Numbered from the stretch's first letter, positions 1-10,801 are shown. The stretch: DNA of 64,000 nt from Engraulis encrasicolus (GCF_034702125.1 NC_085857.1:59089863-59153862), one strand, 5' to 3'. Program-made: numbers and translations. Notes: generated from the sequence alone by a model not told the origin.

Positions 1-76
<76 letters not shown>
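1..76. repeat. (TG)n microsatellite
   Basis: Perfect TG dinucleotide tract that begins at or before the window edge. Read on the minus strand it is a (CA)n tract starting only a few bases inside the intron that follows the proline-rich exon at 81-324. Confidence 0.97.
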
Positions 77-77
<1 letters not shown>

Positions 78-80
78 TAC

Positions 81-324
81 CTTGCTGGTGTGTGGGTGCC
101 ACCATGACCATTTGAGGGGCCGGCTGGGGAGTTGCCATGACAACCGTGGTTTGCGGGGCAGGGCTAGCGGTTGGGTAGGGGGCGTGGCTAGCGGCCGGGA
201 AGCTGGAATACTGGGCACTAGGATACTGGCCGGTAGGATACAGTGGCGCCGGGGCTGGAGGTCCGGCAGGGTATTGGGGAGCAGGAGGGGTGTAGGCGGG
301 AGGAGGGACCTTGTCTTTTCCCAT
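81..324 (-). CDS. Proline-rich N-terminal exon, LITAF-like (partial gene)
   Basis: On the minus strand a CAG acceptor near 329 is followed by an ATG at 324, an open frame of 81 codons, and a donor CAAG|GTATCA at 81/80. The peptide starts MGKDKVPPPAYTPP and is rich in Pro, Ala, Tyr and Gln, with a PPxY-type WW ligand (PPAY), a TTVVM stretch and QMVMVAP. This composition matches N-terminal segments of fish LITAF/SIMPLE-like endosomal proteins, whose next exon would encode a CxxC zinc-ribbon with a hydrophobic insert; that exon lies outside the window. The exon is phase 1 at its 3' end. (CA)n tracts begin about 5 nt after the donor and end about 9 nt before the acceptor. Other proline-rich adaptor proteins are possible. 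Existence of the exon is fairly secure, the family less so. Confidence 0.5.
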
Positions 325-337
325 TCTGCTGTGAAGA

Positions 338-338
<1 letters not shown>

Positions 339-426
<88 letters not shown>
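339..426. repeat. (AC)n microsatellite
   Basis: About 44 AC units. On the minus strand it sits directly upstream of the acceptor of the proline-rich exon and takes the place of much of the polypyrimidine tract. Confidence 0.97.
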
Positions 427-429
<3 letters not shown>

Positions 430-1264
430 TGTTAGTTTGCCCGATAGCAGGGGGGATACAGGGGGGCGGGGCCAGGAGGGCCGGTGTTCTAGAAAACTAT
501 CCTACATAGCCCCCTGCGCATGTGCAGAGCATGAAACATCATTTACTGGAATTTTATCCTACATCAGCTGTGGGCAGTACTAGCGGATGAACGGAGTACT
601 TTCGTTGAAAATAAAACACAAATTTTGAATGAGGAATGCACGCAATTGTATTTCTATGTTACCTCCCAACATTTTGGTTAAACAATGCACAAATACGAGA
701 CGAAATAGGTCAGTAGCCTCGGCATCTGTAGACATCTTTGCTTTCTATTTTTTCTATTGAGAATATATTCACATAGTTTAGTGGAACAAGATAGTTTATT
801 CTTAGGTCCACATGTAGGGGGCAGAGTAGGCTTTACAACGGCTGTTTTCCCCCCAGAGCAAGCATATCTGTCGTTTCAGGACGTCATCAGGACGTCCTAC
901 ATTAATATGTTGGCTCGAAGCATATTCTGGTGTTTTTGTTTGGGTTGTAGGTCTAATTGTATGAGTTGTTGGATGTTGCTGAAGCATGTAAGAAGAAGGA
1001 CATTTTCGGAAAAATCAGGATAAGTTGTTGAACAGACATGTCTGACGTATATGGCTTTGGCAATGTAGGACCGTTCATCAGACATGTCTGACAGAACATC
1101 CTACGGTAGGGTAAAATTACAATGTAGGACCAGCAGATTATTGAGACGTTTGGACATGTCTTAAAAATGTGAAAAAAAAGAGTAAACACGAAAAAATGTA
1201 GGCCTAAATTGCAATACGCATCACTGTATGTATCTATGTATCAGGATGCACATGTATTGCTATA
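427..1264. other. Unassigned, probably intronic or repeat-derived
   Basis: No coding exon was recognised. The octamer-like string CAGACATGTCTGA occurs at about 1032 and again at about 1079, each near the string AATGTAGGAC, which suggests a decayed repeat. The short frames here show no family resemblance. Confidence 0.5.
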
Positions 1265-1499
1265 TACAGTCCCAGGAAAAAGTTTGTACACCCTTTGAAA
1301 TTTCTTACATTTCTGTCAAAATTGGTCATAAAGCATGGTCTGATCTTCCCGGAAATCACAAGAAGGAACAACCAGAGTCTGCTCTAACTAATTCAACCCA
1401 GACATTTACAAGTTTACATATTTTCATTGGCCATAAGATGTAAACATTCACAGGACAGAAAGGCATAAGTAAGTACACCCTTGCATTCAATAGGTTTTA

Positions 1500-2140
1500 A
1501 CCCTCAGTCGCAATAACCTTAACCAGATGTGTCCTGTAGTTGCAGATCAGATTAACAAAGCAATCTGGATGCATCCTGTCTCCCTCTACTTTACAAAACT
1601 GCCCCTCTTCAGCAAGGCTTCTAGGATGTCTGGAGTGAACAGCTTTCTTGACTTCATGCCATATCATCTCAAAAGTTCTTTGTCAGAGCTTTGACTGTGC
1701 TATTCCAGGATGTGTATTCCGTTGTTATGATGCAATTCTAAAGTCAACTTGCTTCTAAAACATGGGTTGTTGTCCCATTTCAGCACGCATCTTCTTGTTT
1801 GTTTCATCGGTGTGACAGACTACCTCACGTTTTATCTGTAAAATATCTCAATAAACTTCTGAGTTCATTGTTCCACTGATAATAGCAAACTGACAAGGGC
1901 CTGAGGCACCAAGGTAGCCGCATATAATGATGCTCCCGCCACCATACTCAAAGGTGGAGATGATGTTTTGGTGAAGGTGTAGTTCTCCAGTTCTCCTCCA
2001 AACATGACACAATGTGTTCCCCTGACAAATTCAACTTTGGTTTCAACGTTGGTCTACAGAATATTTAGCACTAATTTTATGAAGCATATACATGCTTTTT
2101 CGCAAACCTCAAAGGTGCAGCAATATTTTTTTGGACAGAA
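1500..2140 (-). pseudogene. Tc1 transposase 3' fragment, left arm
   Basis: The minus strand reads the catalytic region of a Tc1-family transposase, with the GGGS-type block where the sequence ATGATGCTCCCGCCACCATA is read in reverse, then the PDLNP-side region degraded by stops and frameshifts. It mirrors 2160-2640. Confidence 0.7.
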
Positions 2141-2159
2141 ACCCCATTAATTTTAGATT

Positions 2160-2640
2160 GGCAGAATGAACCCCATTTTTAGTTATTCTTGGTTACATCT
2201 CCACTTCCGAGTATGGTGGCGGGAGCATCATTATATGCGGCTACCTTGCTGCCTCAGGCCTTTGAAAGTTTGCTATTATCAGTGGAGCAATGAACTCAAG
2301 TTTATTGTGATATTTTACAGAAAAAAACGTGAGGAAGTCTGTCACACAGTTGAAGCACATAAGAGGATGGGTGCTGAAATGTGACGACAACCCATACTTT
2401 AGAAGCAAATCGACATTAGAATGGCTTCATAACAATGAAATACACATTCTGGAATAGTCCAGTCAAAGCCCTGACTAAAAACAATTGAGATTATATGGCA
2501 TGAAGTCAATAAAGCTTTGCACTCCAGACATCCCAGAAACCTTGCTGACGAGAAGCAGTTCTCTAAAGAAGAGGGAGACAAGATACATCCAGATTGTTTT
2601 GTTAATCTGATATGCAACTACAGGACAAGTCCGGTTGAGG
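2160..2640 (+). pseudogene. Tc1 transposase 3' fragment, right arm
   Basis: Plus-strand mirror copy of 1500-2140. It has the same GTATGGTGGCGGGAGCATC block and a shared tail ending GTTAATCTGATATGCAAC. Multiple stops break the frame. It ends abruptly at the inserted LINE fragment. Confidence 0.7.
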
Positions 2641-2643
2641 ATA

Positions 2644-3358
2644 TCAGTTCAGTTCAGTTCAGTTCAACTTTATTGGTACCCGAAGGTAAACTGGGTTTGC
2701 AGTATAAAAGAGAAGATGGCTGTCCTTACATCAGAACCACAAGACACATGACACATAAACATGGAGTCTAAAAAACACATGTAGGCTTCACAAGGAAATA
2801 AATAAAAATGTTTGACATTTGACTGAAAAATACACATACAACATATACACGGTGGAGGGGGGGTGGGGGACCATGGCAGAAGTGACACCACACTCCTGGC
2901 GCAGCTAAAGTGCAAAGAGCATTTTTACAAATACATTTTTTATTTTATTTTACATCTTGTTTAGCAAAGTAATTGCAGCTGGGACAAAACTGCTTTTGAA
3001 CCTATTGGTTCTGCAACCAGGAACTACCAGCCTCCGTCCAGAGGGGAGGTACTGGAACTCACTATGCAAAGGGTGTCGGCTATCATCTAGGATAGCCATT
3101 GCTATCCGCTGTAGTTGCTTTGCATACAGGGAAGAAGGGTGCAGCTGTGGTTCACCAATCAGTTTACTTGACCACTTAACAATTTGGTATAGGCGGTTCT
3201 TGTGTGTAAGGGGGACATTGCCAAACCATGAAGCTAAAGAAAAAGACAAAATTGATTCAATAAAGGAACGATAAAACAAAATCATCATGGACTTATCAAC
3301 ATTAAACTGGCAAAGCTTCCTCAAGCAGTGTAAACGCTGTTTAACTAACTGTGCAACT
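2644..3358 (-). mobile_element. 5'-truncated non-LTR retrotransposon (reverse transcriptase C-terminus)
   Basis: A 124-codon minus frame (3324-2950) starts MRKLCQFNVDKSMM and continues with FYRSFIESILSFSLASWFG, the C-terminal region typical of fish CR1/L2/Rex-type LINE ORF2 proteins. The element ends at its 3' side in AATAAAGTTGAACTGAACTG units (about 2644-2672), the short tandem tail these LINEs use instead of poly(A). It interrupts the right arm of the palindromic Tc1 element. Confidence 0.8.
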
Positions 3359-3409
3359 AACTGAGGGTTAAAACCTATTTAATGCAAGGGTGTACTTACT
3401 TATGCCTTG

Positions 3410-3878
3410 TGTGACAGAGGTCATCTTGCACCTGTTCACCCCCCTCGGGGATCGAACGTTCGACCTCGTCAACTACAACGGTTCGGCAATGGGAGACACA
3501 GTACGATACCGCTGGGCCAAGAGACTAGTCTCTCGGCCCAACGGCACGAGACTGTATGAGGCTATCGGAGGGAGGTTTACCAACGTTCCACGCCAACTCT
3601 GTGCTAGTTAGCCTCCGTTACACTCTCCCCCTTAAACCTCACTCCCATCCGGGTCACGGCACCACTGTGACGGAGGTCATCTTGCACCTGTTCACCCCCC
3701 TCGGGGATCGAACGTGCGACCTCGTCAACTACAACGGTTCGGCAATGGGAGACACAGTACGATACCGCTGGGCCAAGAGACTAGTCTCTCGGCCCAACGG
3801 CACGAGACTGTATGAGGCTATCGGAGGGAGGTTTACCAACGTTCCACGCCAACTCTGTGCTAGTTAGCCTCCGTTACA
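3410..3878 (-). mobile_element. TRIM-like non-autonomous LTR retroelement, 469 bp
   Basis: Two direct repeats of exactly 213 bp (3410-3622 and 3666-3878) differ at two positions. They flank a 43-bp internal segment. On the minus strand each LTR runs TGTAACGGAGG to CCT-CTGTCACA or CCGTCACA. The internal segment starts one base after the LTR with TGGTGCCGTGACCCGGAT (3664-3647), which matches the primer-binding site for tRNA-His at 17 of 18 positions as I recall it. It ends with AAGGGGGAGAG (3633-3623), a purine tract abutting the 3' LTR. The 4-bp flank CTTG is duplicated exactly (3406-3409 and 3879-3882). There is no coding capacity, so mobilisation would need enzymes in trans. Near-identical LTRs imply a recent insertion. 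Confidence 0.88.
3449..3520 (-). promoter_or_regulatory. tRNA-like Pol III A/B box pair inside the TRIM LTR
   Basis: On the minus strand the LTR contains TTGGCCCAGCGGTA (3520-3507), close to the A-box consensus TRGCNNAGYNGG. About 50 nt further on it has GTTCGATCC (3457-3449), matching the B box GGTTCGANNCC except for the first base. The second LTR has the same pair. The spacing and order are those of a tRNA-type internal promoter. Whether it is transcribed is not shown by sequence. Confidence 0.55.
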
Positions 3879-4135
3879 CTTGCTGTCCTGTGAATGTTAT
3901 AGCCTTATGGCCAATAAAAATATGATAACATGTAAATGTTTGTGTGGAATTAGTTAAAGCAGACTCTGATTGTTCCTTCTTGAGATTTCCGGGAAGATCA
4001 GACCATGTTTTATGATAAATTTTGACTGAAATGTAAGAAATTTCAAAGGGTGTACAAACTTTTCCCTGGGACTGTATATTATATCGTAATCCTTGTATCA
4101 GGATGTGTATTGTAACGTGAGGTGGTTGACAATAC

Positions 4136-4325
4136 CCACCCCCAGTCCATGCATATGTATCCCAACCCTAAACCACGAGGTTTGAATCCAGCCTACATGT
4201 AACATGTATCACAGTAAAATGTATCGCTACTCTGATAGGGCAGCTATGGCTTTAATGTCCATGATGACCCGGTTTCGAATCCGGCCTGGATTACATCCCA
4301 ACCCTACCATATTGACACCAAAGCC
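4136..4325 (+). repeat. tRNA-derived SINE fragments
   Basis: GGGCAGCTATGGC near 4239 followed by GGTTTCGAATCCGGCC near 4271 is a SINE head with a B-box-like element. An earlier GAGGTTTGAATCCAGCC near 4178 is a second broken copy. The same CCAGCCTGGGTCATATCCC type of tail recurs at 7157-7342. Confidence 0.6.
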
Positions 4326-4928
4326 TTGCAAAACCAAGAGCTGAGCAAAGTCACCACCACACATACCAATCAGGTCCACTGCTATCCCTTCCCACTAACA
4401 CCTCCACACTCTACAGGCCTGCAAGACCAGGTCCAAATTACACAACATACTCCACTAAACCAAATTTTCTTATACTTGAAAAATAACTATTATCAATATT
4501 GGCAATTGAAAACCAAAACACAAAGCAAGATGCAATGCTATCTGTCCCTAAACAGAGAGTATGCACTTGCAAACTATCTAACTCAAATCAAAGACCCTAT
4601 CTTGAGAAAAATATTGACGAAATACAGACTCAGTGAACACCGCCTGGCCATTGAAACCGGCCGACATAAAAAAGACTGGCTTCCCAGAGAAGAACGTTTT
4701 TGCAGACAATGCACTGACAATATTGTTGAAACCGAGCTTCACTTCCTAACCGAATGCAACAAATTTAAAAATATCCGTGAAATCTTCTTCCAAAAATTTG
4801 AGCAGAAAAATTTCACTTCCCTCCCAACCCAGAACAAACTCCCATTTATCATGGGTGAACAAGAACTGAGTTGTTTCTTGTCAGCCCAATACATTTTCAC
4901 ATGCCACCAGCAGAGGGACAATGAGTGA
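4326..4928 (+). pseudogene. LINE ORF2 C-terminus with zinc knuckle
   Basis: The open frame of about 200 codons includes KYRLSEHRLAIETGRHKKDW, then an arrangement CRQC with H and C further on (C-x2-C, H-x4-C). This is the C-terminal zinc-knuckle region seen in fish L1-like non-LTR retrotransposons (the RLSxHxLxIExGR motif precedes it in the family). It has no reverse transcriptase domain upstream, so it is a 5'-truncated copy. Its 3' UTR continues past a (CA)n tract and a Tc1 insertion to the AATAAAGCAC tail near 7030-7056. Confidence 0.75.
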
Positions 4929-5090
4929 TACTGTATATTATATTATAATATACTGTATATTATATGTATTCTTTAAATACCTTATGCTTATATGCTCAAA
5001 CATTCACTGAAACACACTCAAAGACTGTGGATGGACATACGCGTGCACCCAAGCATGCACACGGAAACACACACAAACAAACTGAGACAC

Positions 5091-5252
<162 letters not shown>

Positions 5253-5327
5253 CGAACACACAAACACACAAATGGTATAATTTTATTATGTCTTACTGTT
5301 CCTATTATTGTTGTCTTATATATGTTA

Positions 5328-6984
5328 CAGCTAGGGCCAGAAATATTTGGACAGCAACACAATTCTCATCCTTGTCCACCCTATACCCCACCACAATGAA
5401 TTTGAAATAGAACAAACAAGATGTGCATTAACTGTAGACTCTTAGCGTTAATATGAGGGTGTTAAAATCCAAATCGCATTAACAGGAAAGAAATAGCAAC
5501 ATGTTTTGTGTGTGGTGCCCACTTTTCAAGGGATCAAAAGTAATTGGACAGTAGGCTGCTCAGCTATTCTCCAGTCAGATGTGTGTTATTCCCTTACTAC
5601 ACCATCACCAAGATGTCAACAAAAGGTCCTAGAGTTCATTTAAAGTGTTTCATTTGCATTTCCATATATTTTTACGGAATCTCCATGAGATCCTAAGTCC
5701 ACCTGTCACTATCAGTGATGCAAGCCATCATAAGGTTGAAAAAAATCAAAAGAAACCCATTTGAGAGATGGGGAAACATTGAATGTGATCAATTCAAGAG
5801 TTCAGAATATTGGAAAAAGGAATTTTCAGAGCAACACCAAATTACCTGGCAGACATGGAAAGCAAATGCTGTGAATGACAGACATTATTCTGTATGTGGT
5901 GAACAAAAACCCATCTCCCAGCAGTTGGCCAGATGTAGAACAGTGTCCAAGAGGACGGTGGATACATGTCCAAGGCAACAATCAAGAAAAAGATCAAGAA
6001 CATTCAGGAACACTTCACCACAGGAAATACAGAGGGTTCACTAAAAGATGTAAATAATTGATTGCATCAGAAATAGCAATACCAGATTCGGCTTTGCCAA
6101 ACAACGTCTAAAAAAGACTTTATAGGTCTTGAGCTACATCCTTTGGACAGAGGAGACAAAAAATAATCGTGTACAAGAGTAATGGGAAGAGTATGGAGAA
6201 GGAAAGGAACTGCTCATGATTCAAAGCATACCACCCAATCAGTGAATCATGGTGGTGGCAGTGTCATGGTATGGGCATGCATATCTGTCAATACGATTTT
6301 CCCCTTGTATTTATTGATGATGATGACTACCGACAAAAGCCACAGGATGAATTCTGAAGATTTTCAGGCTATATTATCATGTCATATTAAACCTAATGGT
6401 TCTGACCTCATTGGACAATGCTTCACAGTGCAGATGGACAATGACCCAAAGCTTCATGGGAAAGCCACTAAGCCATTTCTACCCCAAAAAAGTGGAATAT
6501 TATGCAATGGCCCAGTCAATCACCTCACCTGAGTACCATTGAGCAAGAATTTCACTTGCTGGAGGCCAAACTGAAGGGAAAATACCCTAAGAATAAGCAG
6601 GAACTGAAGACTGTTGTAATAGAGAGCTCACTATAGCATCACCAGGGATAAAACCCAGTGTCTATTGATGTCTATGGATTGCAAATTACAGGCTGTAACT
6701 GACTGAAAAGTATTTGCAACCAAATAATTAAAAATTGAACGTTTGATGTATAAATACTAGACTGTCCAATTACTTTTGGTCCCTTAAAAATTGGGAGGCA
6801 CTGATAGAAAATGTCATAATTCCCTCACAGTTCACCCGATTTGGACGCAAACACCCTCATATTAAAGCTGAAAGTCTGCTGCTAATGTACATCTCATTTG
6901 TTTCATCTCAAATCCATTGAGATGGTGTACAGCGCCAAAAAGATGCAAATTGTGCAGATGTCCAAATATTTATGGCCCTAACTG
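5328..6984 (+). mobile_element. Tc1-like transposon, 1657 bp, TA target
   Basis: The ends CAGCTAGGGCCAGAAATATT and CAGTTAGGGCCATAAATATT are inverted repeats extending roughly 215 bp with drift, flanked by TA at 5326-5327 and 6985-6986. It lies inside the LINE 3' UTR. The transposase is broken (next entry). Confidence 0.88.
5715..6640 (+). pseudogene. Decayed Tc1 transposase
   Basis: The frame starting MMQAIIRLKKIKRNPFERWG covers the DNA-binding half. A second frame from 6182 has NHGGGSVMVWACIS, then SHRMNSEDFQAILSCHIKPN and FTVQMDNDPKLHGKATKPF, which are the catalytic block and the second catalytic aspartate region (DNDPKH in active copies). The PDLNPIE-side block is degraded after 6520. Several frameshifts and stops prevent a complete protein. 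Confidence 0.8.
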
Positions 6985-7050
6985 TATGTACCATGCTTTG
7001 GCAATACAAAGTTTCTTTTGTCATACCAATAAAGCACTTTTGAATTGAAT

Positions 7051-7342
<292 letters not shown>

Positions 7343-7608
7343 AAATGGTAAATGGAATGCATTTATATAGCGCCTTTCCGCTCCTTCAAGCAGTCAAAGC
7401 ACTTTAGATTGTATGCCTCACATTCACCCATTCACACTCTCATTCACACACCGGTGGCAGTGGCTACCATGCAGGGCACCACCCTGCCATCAGGAGCAAC
7501 TTGGGGTTAGGAATCTTGCGCAAGGACACATCAATGGGGTCAGGCAGAGCAGGGCTCGAACTTGCAACCTTTTGTTTGTCGAATAGACTACAACCTGAGC
7601 CACCACTA
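7343..7608 (+). repeat. Dispersed fish repeat (AAATGGTAAATGG family)
   Basis: Starts AAATGGTAAATGGAATGCAT and TTATATAGCGCCTTTCC, continues with CACACCGGTGGCAGTGGCTA, and ends GAGCCACCAC. A second copy lies at 44679-44934. I recognise it as a very common fish interspersed repeat but do not assign a class with certainty. Confidence 0.7.
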
Positions 7609-7830
7609 ACCCAAGGGTCCCAATTGGTCAAAAATCGACCCTAATCCATGAAGTTTGAGTGAGTCTGATCTGGGTGAAATACCAACCCTACTCCATGTTG
7701 ACCCAGGTTTGAGTCTGACGCAGGCCATATACCAACCCTAATCCATCACTCTCTCCCACACACTTCCTGTCTCCCCATTCAACTGTTCTGTCTCAATAAA
7801 AGCTAAAATTCCCAAAAATAAACATAATGA
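7609..7830 (+). repeat. tRNA-SINE tail ending in an AATAAA-rich 3' end
   Basis: The CAGGTTTGAGTCTGACGCAG block is followed by CACTTCCTGTCTCCCC and GTCTCAATAAAAGC, the full 3' end of the SINE whose fragments appear at 4136 and 7157. Confidence 0.6.
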
Positions 7831-7907
7831 AAAAACTGATATGGAAGCAGATGAAGAGCTCTTTTCCTGTAGCCCTGCATTCCTCTTTGAAGGAAATCAT
7901 TAAATAT

Positions 7908-8011
<104 letters not shown>

Positions 8012-8094
8012 ACGTATGCACAGTGACCCAGTTTACATAGTTGCCAAACGAGTGTTTCCCATTGAACCCTTCCCACCCCAAAACCTGTTCCACT

Positions 8095-8096
<2 letters not shown>

Positions 8097-8133
<37 letters not shown>

Positions 8134-8145
8134 ACACAACACAAC
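8097..8145. repeat. (AC)n and (ACAAC)n microsatellite
   Basis: AC tract followed by four ACAAC-type pentamers. Confidence 0.93.
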
Positions 8146-8218
8146 CTGTTCCGCAAGCCCCAAGCACCCGCACAGACCTAGCGACGTCATAATGGGAGTC
8201 AACAAATGAGTATTTTAT

Positions 8219-8220
<2 letters not shown>

Positions 8221-8293
<73 letters not shown>

Positions 8294-8308
8294 TGTGTGT
8301 GTGTGTGT
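8221..8308. repeat. (GT)n microsatellite
   Basis: About 44 GT units with one TATG interruption. It directly precedes the CTGCACCAATCTACC block. Confidence 0.96.
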
Positions 8309-8362
8309 ACTGCACCAATCTACCTTCGTGAGGTCACTGATATTGGAGCCCACCTCCTTATC
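8309..8362 (+). repeat. CTGCACCAATCTACC block (end of the repeat at 10 and 28 kb)
   Basis: About 50 bp that match the terminal portion of the inverted repeat arms at 10436-10489 (minus) and 28359-28410 (plus), again with (GT)n immediately before it. Confidence 0.75.
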
Positions 8363-9300
8363 AGTGAGTCATGCCTATGCCTATGCCAACCAAGCCTACC
8401 TGTAAAAAGTGCTCTCTCACCGTTTTGGAGATGTGTCAATCACAACCACCACGTCCTCTGACGTGAATAGCCTACCATCTCCCCATGTTTTGAACATAGT
8501 CAAGCCTTGCAGTGTCAGTTTTTTTTTTAAACCTGGAAAAGTCCTGTAGACCCATCCAAATGTAACGCAAAAGTAACGACTAAGGACAAAAGTTCCTTTC
8601 CACGGGGGATAACTAAGTAAAGTAAGGCACTGGGCCCTACTTTTTTGAAAAGGTAACAAATAACGAGCACACACTACTTTTAAAAAGCTGACTACGCAAT
8701 AGCCACTGGTGACCATAGGACCACCAGTTGCCAAACTGGCTTTGAGATAGAATGATATGTGCACCTCATGGTTGTAATTTTAGGTGTGGATGGTGGGGAC
8801 ATGTCCATACCACTTTTGAGATCACAAACATAATGCAAAAATAGCTAACTTGAACAATTTGCCATTGTAATGTCCCCACCACTTTCCAAGCCAAACCTAC
8901 ACCTTTGTCTCTACCTGCAGCTAATTAAGCATTAACTAATAACATTTAGCCGACACACAACTAAATAACATTTACATCAATTAAGAGTCAATTTAATTCA
9001 TAACTTTGAGATGAATTACATCTCAAATTGCATCTGAGCAATCCTGAATCTGAATATGAACGGCGGCTATAATCTATATTTATAATAGGCCAGTAAGCAA
9101 AATTGATAACTCCATCCGTAACAAATCCACACATAAATATTTTATGACAACATTAATGTTTGTTATTTGTGTGTAACTGCAGCCAATCTAGCTATTAATT
9201 AGGAATGTAGTAAATATATGTACACTGGTCACACAGTATAAAATATATTAGCTAAGTCATTGCTAAATGATATCAGGCAATTCTGCCTGACATAGTCCAA
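8363..9300. other. Unassigned sequence
   Basis: No coding family, TIR or SINE was recognised. The 115-codon minus frame at 8764-8417 has no recognisable domain. Confidence 0.4.
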
Positions 9301-9620
9301 GATGAACAACAATGGTGATGTCGTTTGTAGCTCAATGGCTAGCAAATTAACTGCCGATGCCATCCATGACTATCTTTCTATTGCTAAATGATGCCACTGC
9401 CATCATTGGCTGACCTAGCTACGGCTAAATGGTGGAAATGCTATCCGTGGCTAATCTACCTATGGCTAAAATAATGGGAAAGGTTATCAGTGGCTAACCT
9501 AGCTACATCTAAATGATGTCAATGCTATCCGTGGCTGACCTAGCTATTACTAATTGATGACAATACTATTAGTAGTTAACCAATGATAATGACATCAGTT
9601 GCTAAAATTGCTAGTGCTAC
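9301..9620. repeat. Degenerate minisatellite, period about 60 bp
   Basis: Repeated blocks of the form CTATCCGTGGCTGACCTAGC, with variants TATCAGTGGCTAACCTAGCT, each followed by TAAATGATG-like spacers. About five diverged units. Confidence 0.6.
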
Positions 9621-9840
9621 TGGGCAATGCTATTGCAAAATGGCAAAACAACCCAACACAGAGAGACAAACCATAGGTATGCAATGGCAGACAGACCCAA
9701 AATTAATCATATGAAGCATATTGATGAAACATATTGTTGATTGCTATACAAAGCCTCACCAGCCAGAAAAATATAATACCACCATTATACTCTACAATGA
9801 CGCAAACAGCAAGACCATTTTGAAATAGGCCTAGTCTATG

Positions 9841-9865
9841 AACACACACACACACACACACAGAG

Positions 9866-9911
<46 letters not shown>
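9841..9911. repeat. (AC)n-(GA)n compound microsatellite
   Basis: AC tract to about 9862, then GA tract to 9911. Confidence 0.93.
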
Positions 9912-9912
<1 letters not shown>

Positions 9913-9990
9913 CATATCCCAATCCCAAGGTAAGCGTGAGTATAATTTCATATTAGTCCATCTAATTAAGTTAGAAGGAAAGTACTCCAA

Positions 9991-10156
9991 GAGAAATCAT
10001 GATGATGAGAAGGTGACTTACCTGTAGGCTGTAGGAAGATGAGATGCAGTGTTCGGGCGGAGGGCAAGAGGTAGGCTATGTCCCGAGAAAACCCGCCAAG
10101 CAAGAAACACATTCCTTCACAAACACTCACTTACACACACGCATGCACACACGCAT

Positions 10157-10187
<31 letters not shown>

Positions 10188-10489
10188 CACACACGCACAC
10201 ACTGACACGCACACACACGTACATCCATTCATATTAAACCTAACAATAGCTAAAGAATGCTAAGCTGTGCCCAAACCTAAACAATCCCTAAGATTAACCT
10301 GTTTGTGAGGAAAGGTGTTTACACTTTTACTTTCAACAGTAACAACAAAACCACGCCAGCAAAAAAGGGGTGAAATCATGTGGGGTCCAGAATTTGGGCC
10401 CCACATGGAGCGAGGGTCCCACCTTGTTGGTGTGCTCCAATAGCAGTGGCCTCACGAAGGTAGATTGATTGGTGCAGTACACACACACA
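9991..10489 (-). repeat. Inverted duplication arm A (partner 28362-28855)
   Basis: Read on the minus strand it matches 28362-28855 nearly base for base outside its internal (CA)n tract. Shared landmarks are CTCACGAAGGTAGATTG, GGGGTGAAATCATGTGGGG and GAGATGCAGTGTTCGGGCGG. The arm is bounded by (CA)n on the outer side. It lacks about a dozen bases present in the partner (CTGCAGGAGGAAG region), so an exon-like acceptor seen there is missing here. Confidence 0.9.
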
Positions 10490-10598
10490 CACAGACACAG
10501 ACACAGACACAGACACAGACACACCCACACACACACACAGACACAGACACAGACACAGACACAGACACACCCACACACCCACACACACACACACACAC
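10482..10598. repeat. (CACACA/GACACA)n compound satellite
   Basis: Two blocks of GACACA hexamers separated by CACACCCACACA, itself a local duplication. Confidence 0.92.
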
Positions 10599-10690
10599 TA
10601 TGCACATTCTTTCCATGTTCACCTCATCATGACACAGAATAACATTGGCACACACCCAGAAAGAATGAAAATAGAGATTCACTAAACAAA

Positions 10691-10790
<100 letters not shown>

Positions 10791-10801
10791 ACTATGAACT
10801 G

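Larger units (their letters stand above)
1267..4074. mobile_element. Head-to-head (palindromic) Tc1/mariner-type element
   Basis: Both ends begin CAGTCCCAGGGAAAA-like and are flanked by TA (1265-1266 and 4075-4076). The left arm, 1267 to about 2000, is closely repeated in inverted orientation by the right arm, about 2180 to 4074. Each arm carries the 3' part of a Tc1 transposase reading inward, including the GTATGGTGGCGGGAGCATCAT block. The right arm has since received a LINE fragment (2644-3358) and a TRIM (3410-3878). An ordinary Tc1 copy has one transposase between TIRs of about 220 bp; here two 3' halves face each other, so this is an inverted-duplication derivative that could not encode a whole enzyme. 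Confidence 0.8.

Noticed and set aside
4..429. 141-codon and similar frames across (TG)n/(AC)n tracts here and throughout the window
   Set aside because: The CVCV, THTH and SLSL peptides arise from dinucleotide repeats with no stop codons and have no domain.
3410..3878. Reading the two 213-bp units as a simple tandem satellite or a SINE dimer
   Set aside because: The PBS at the right distance, the PPT next to the second LTR, TG..CA ends and a 4-bp target duplication together fit an LTR element much better.
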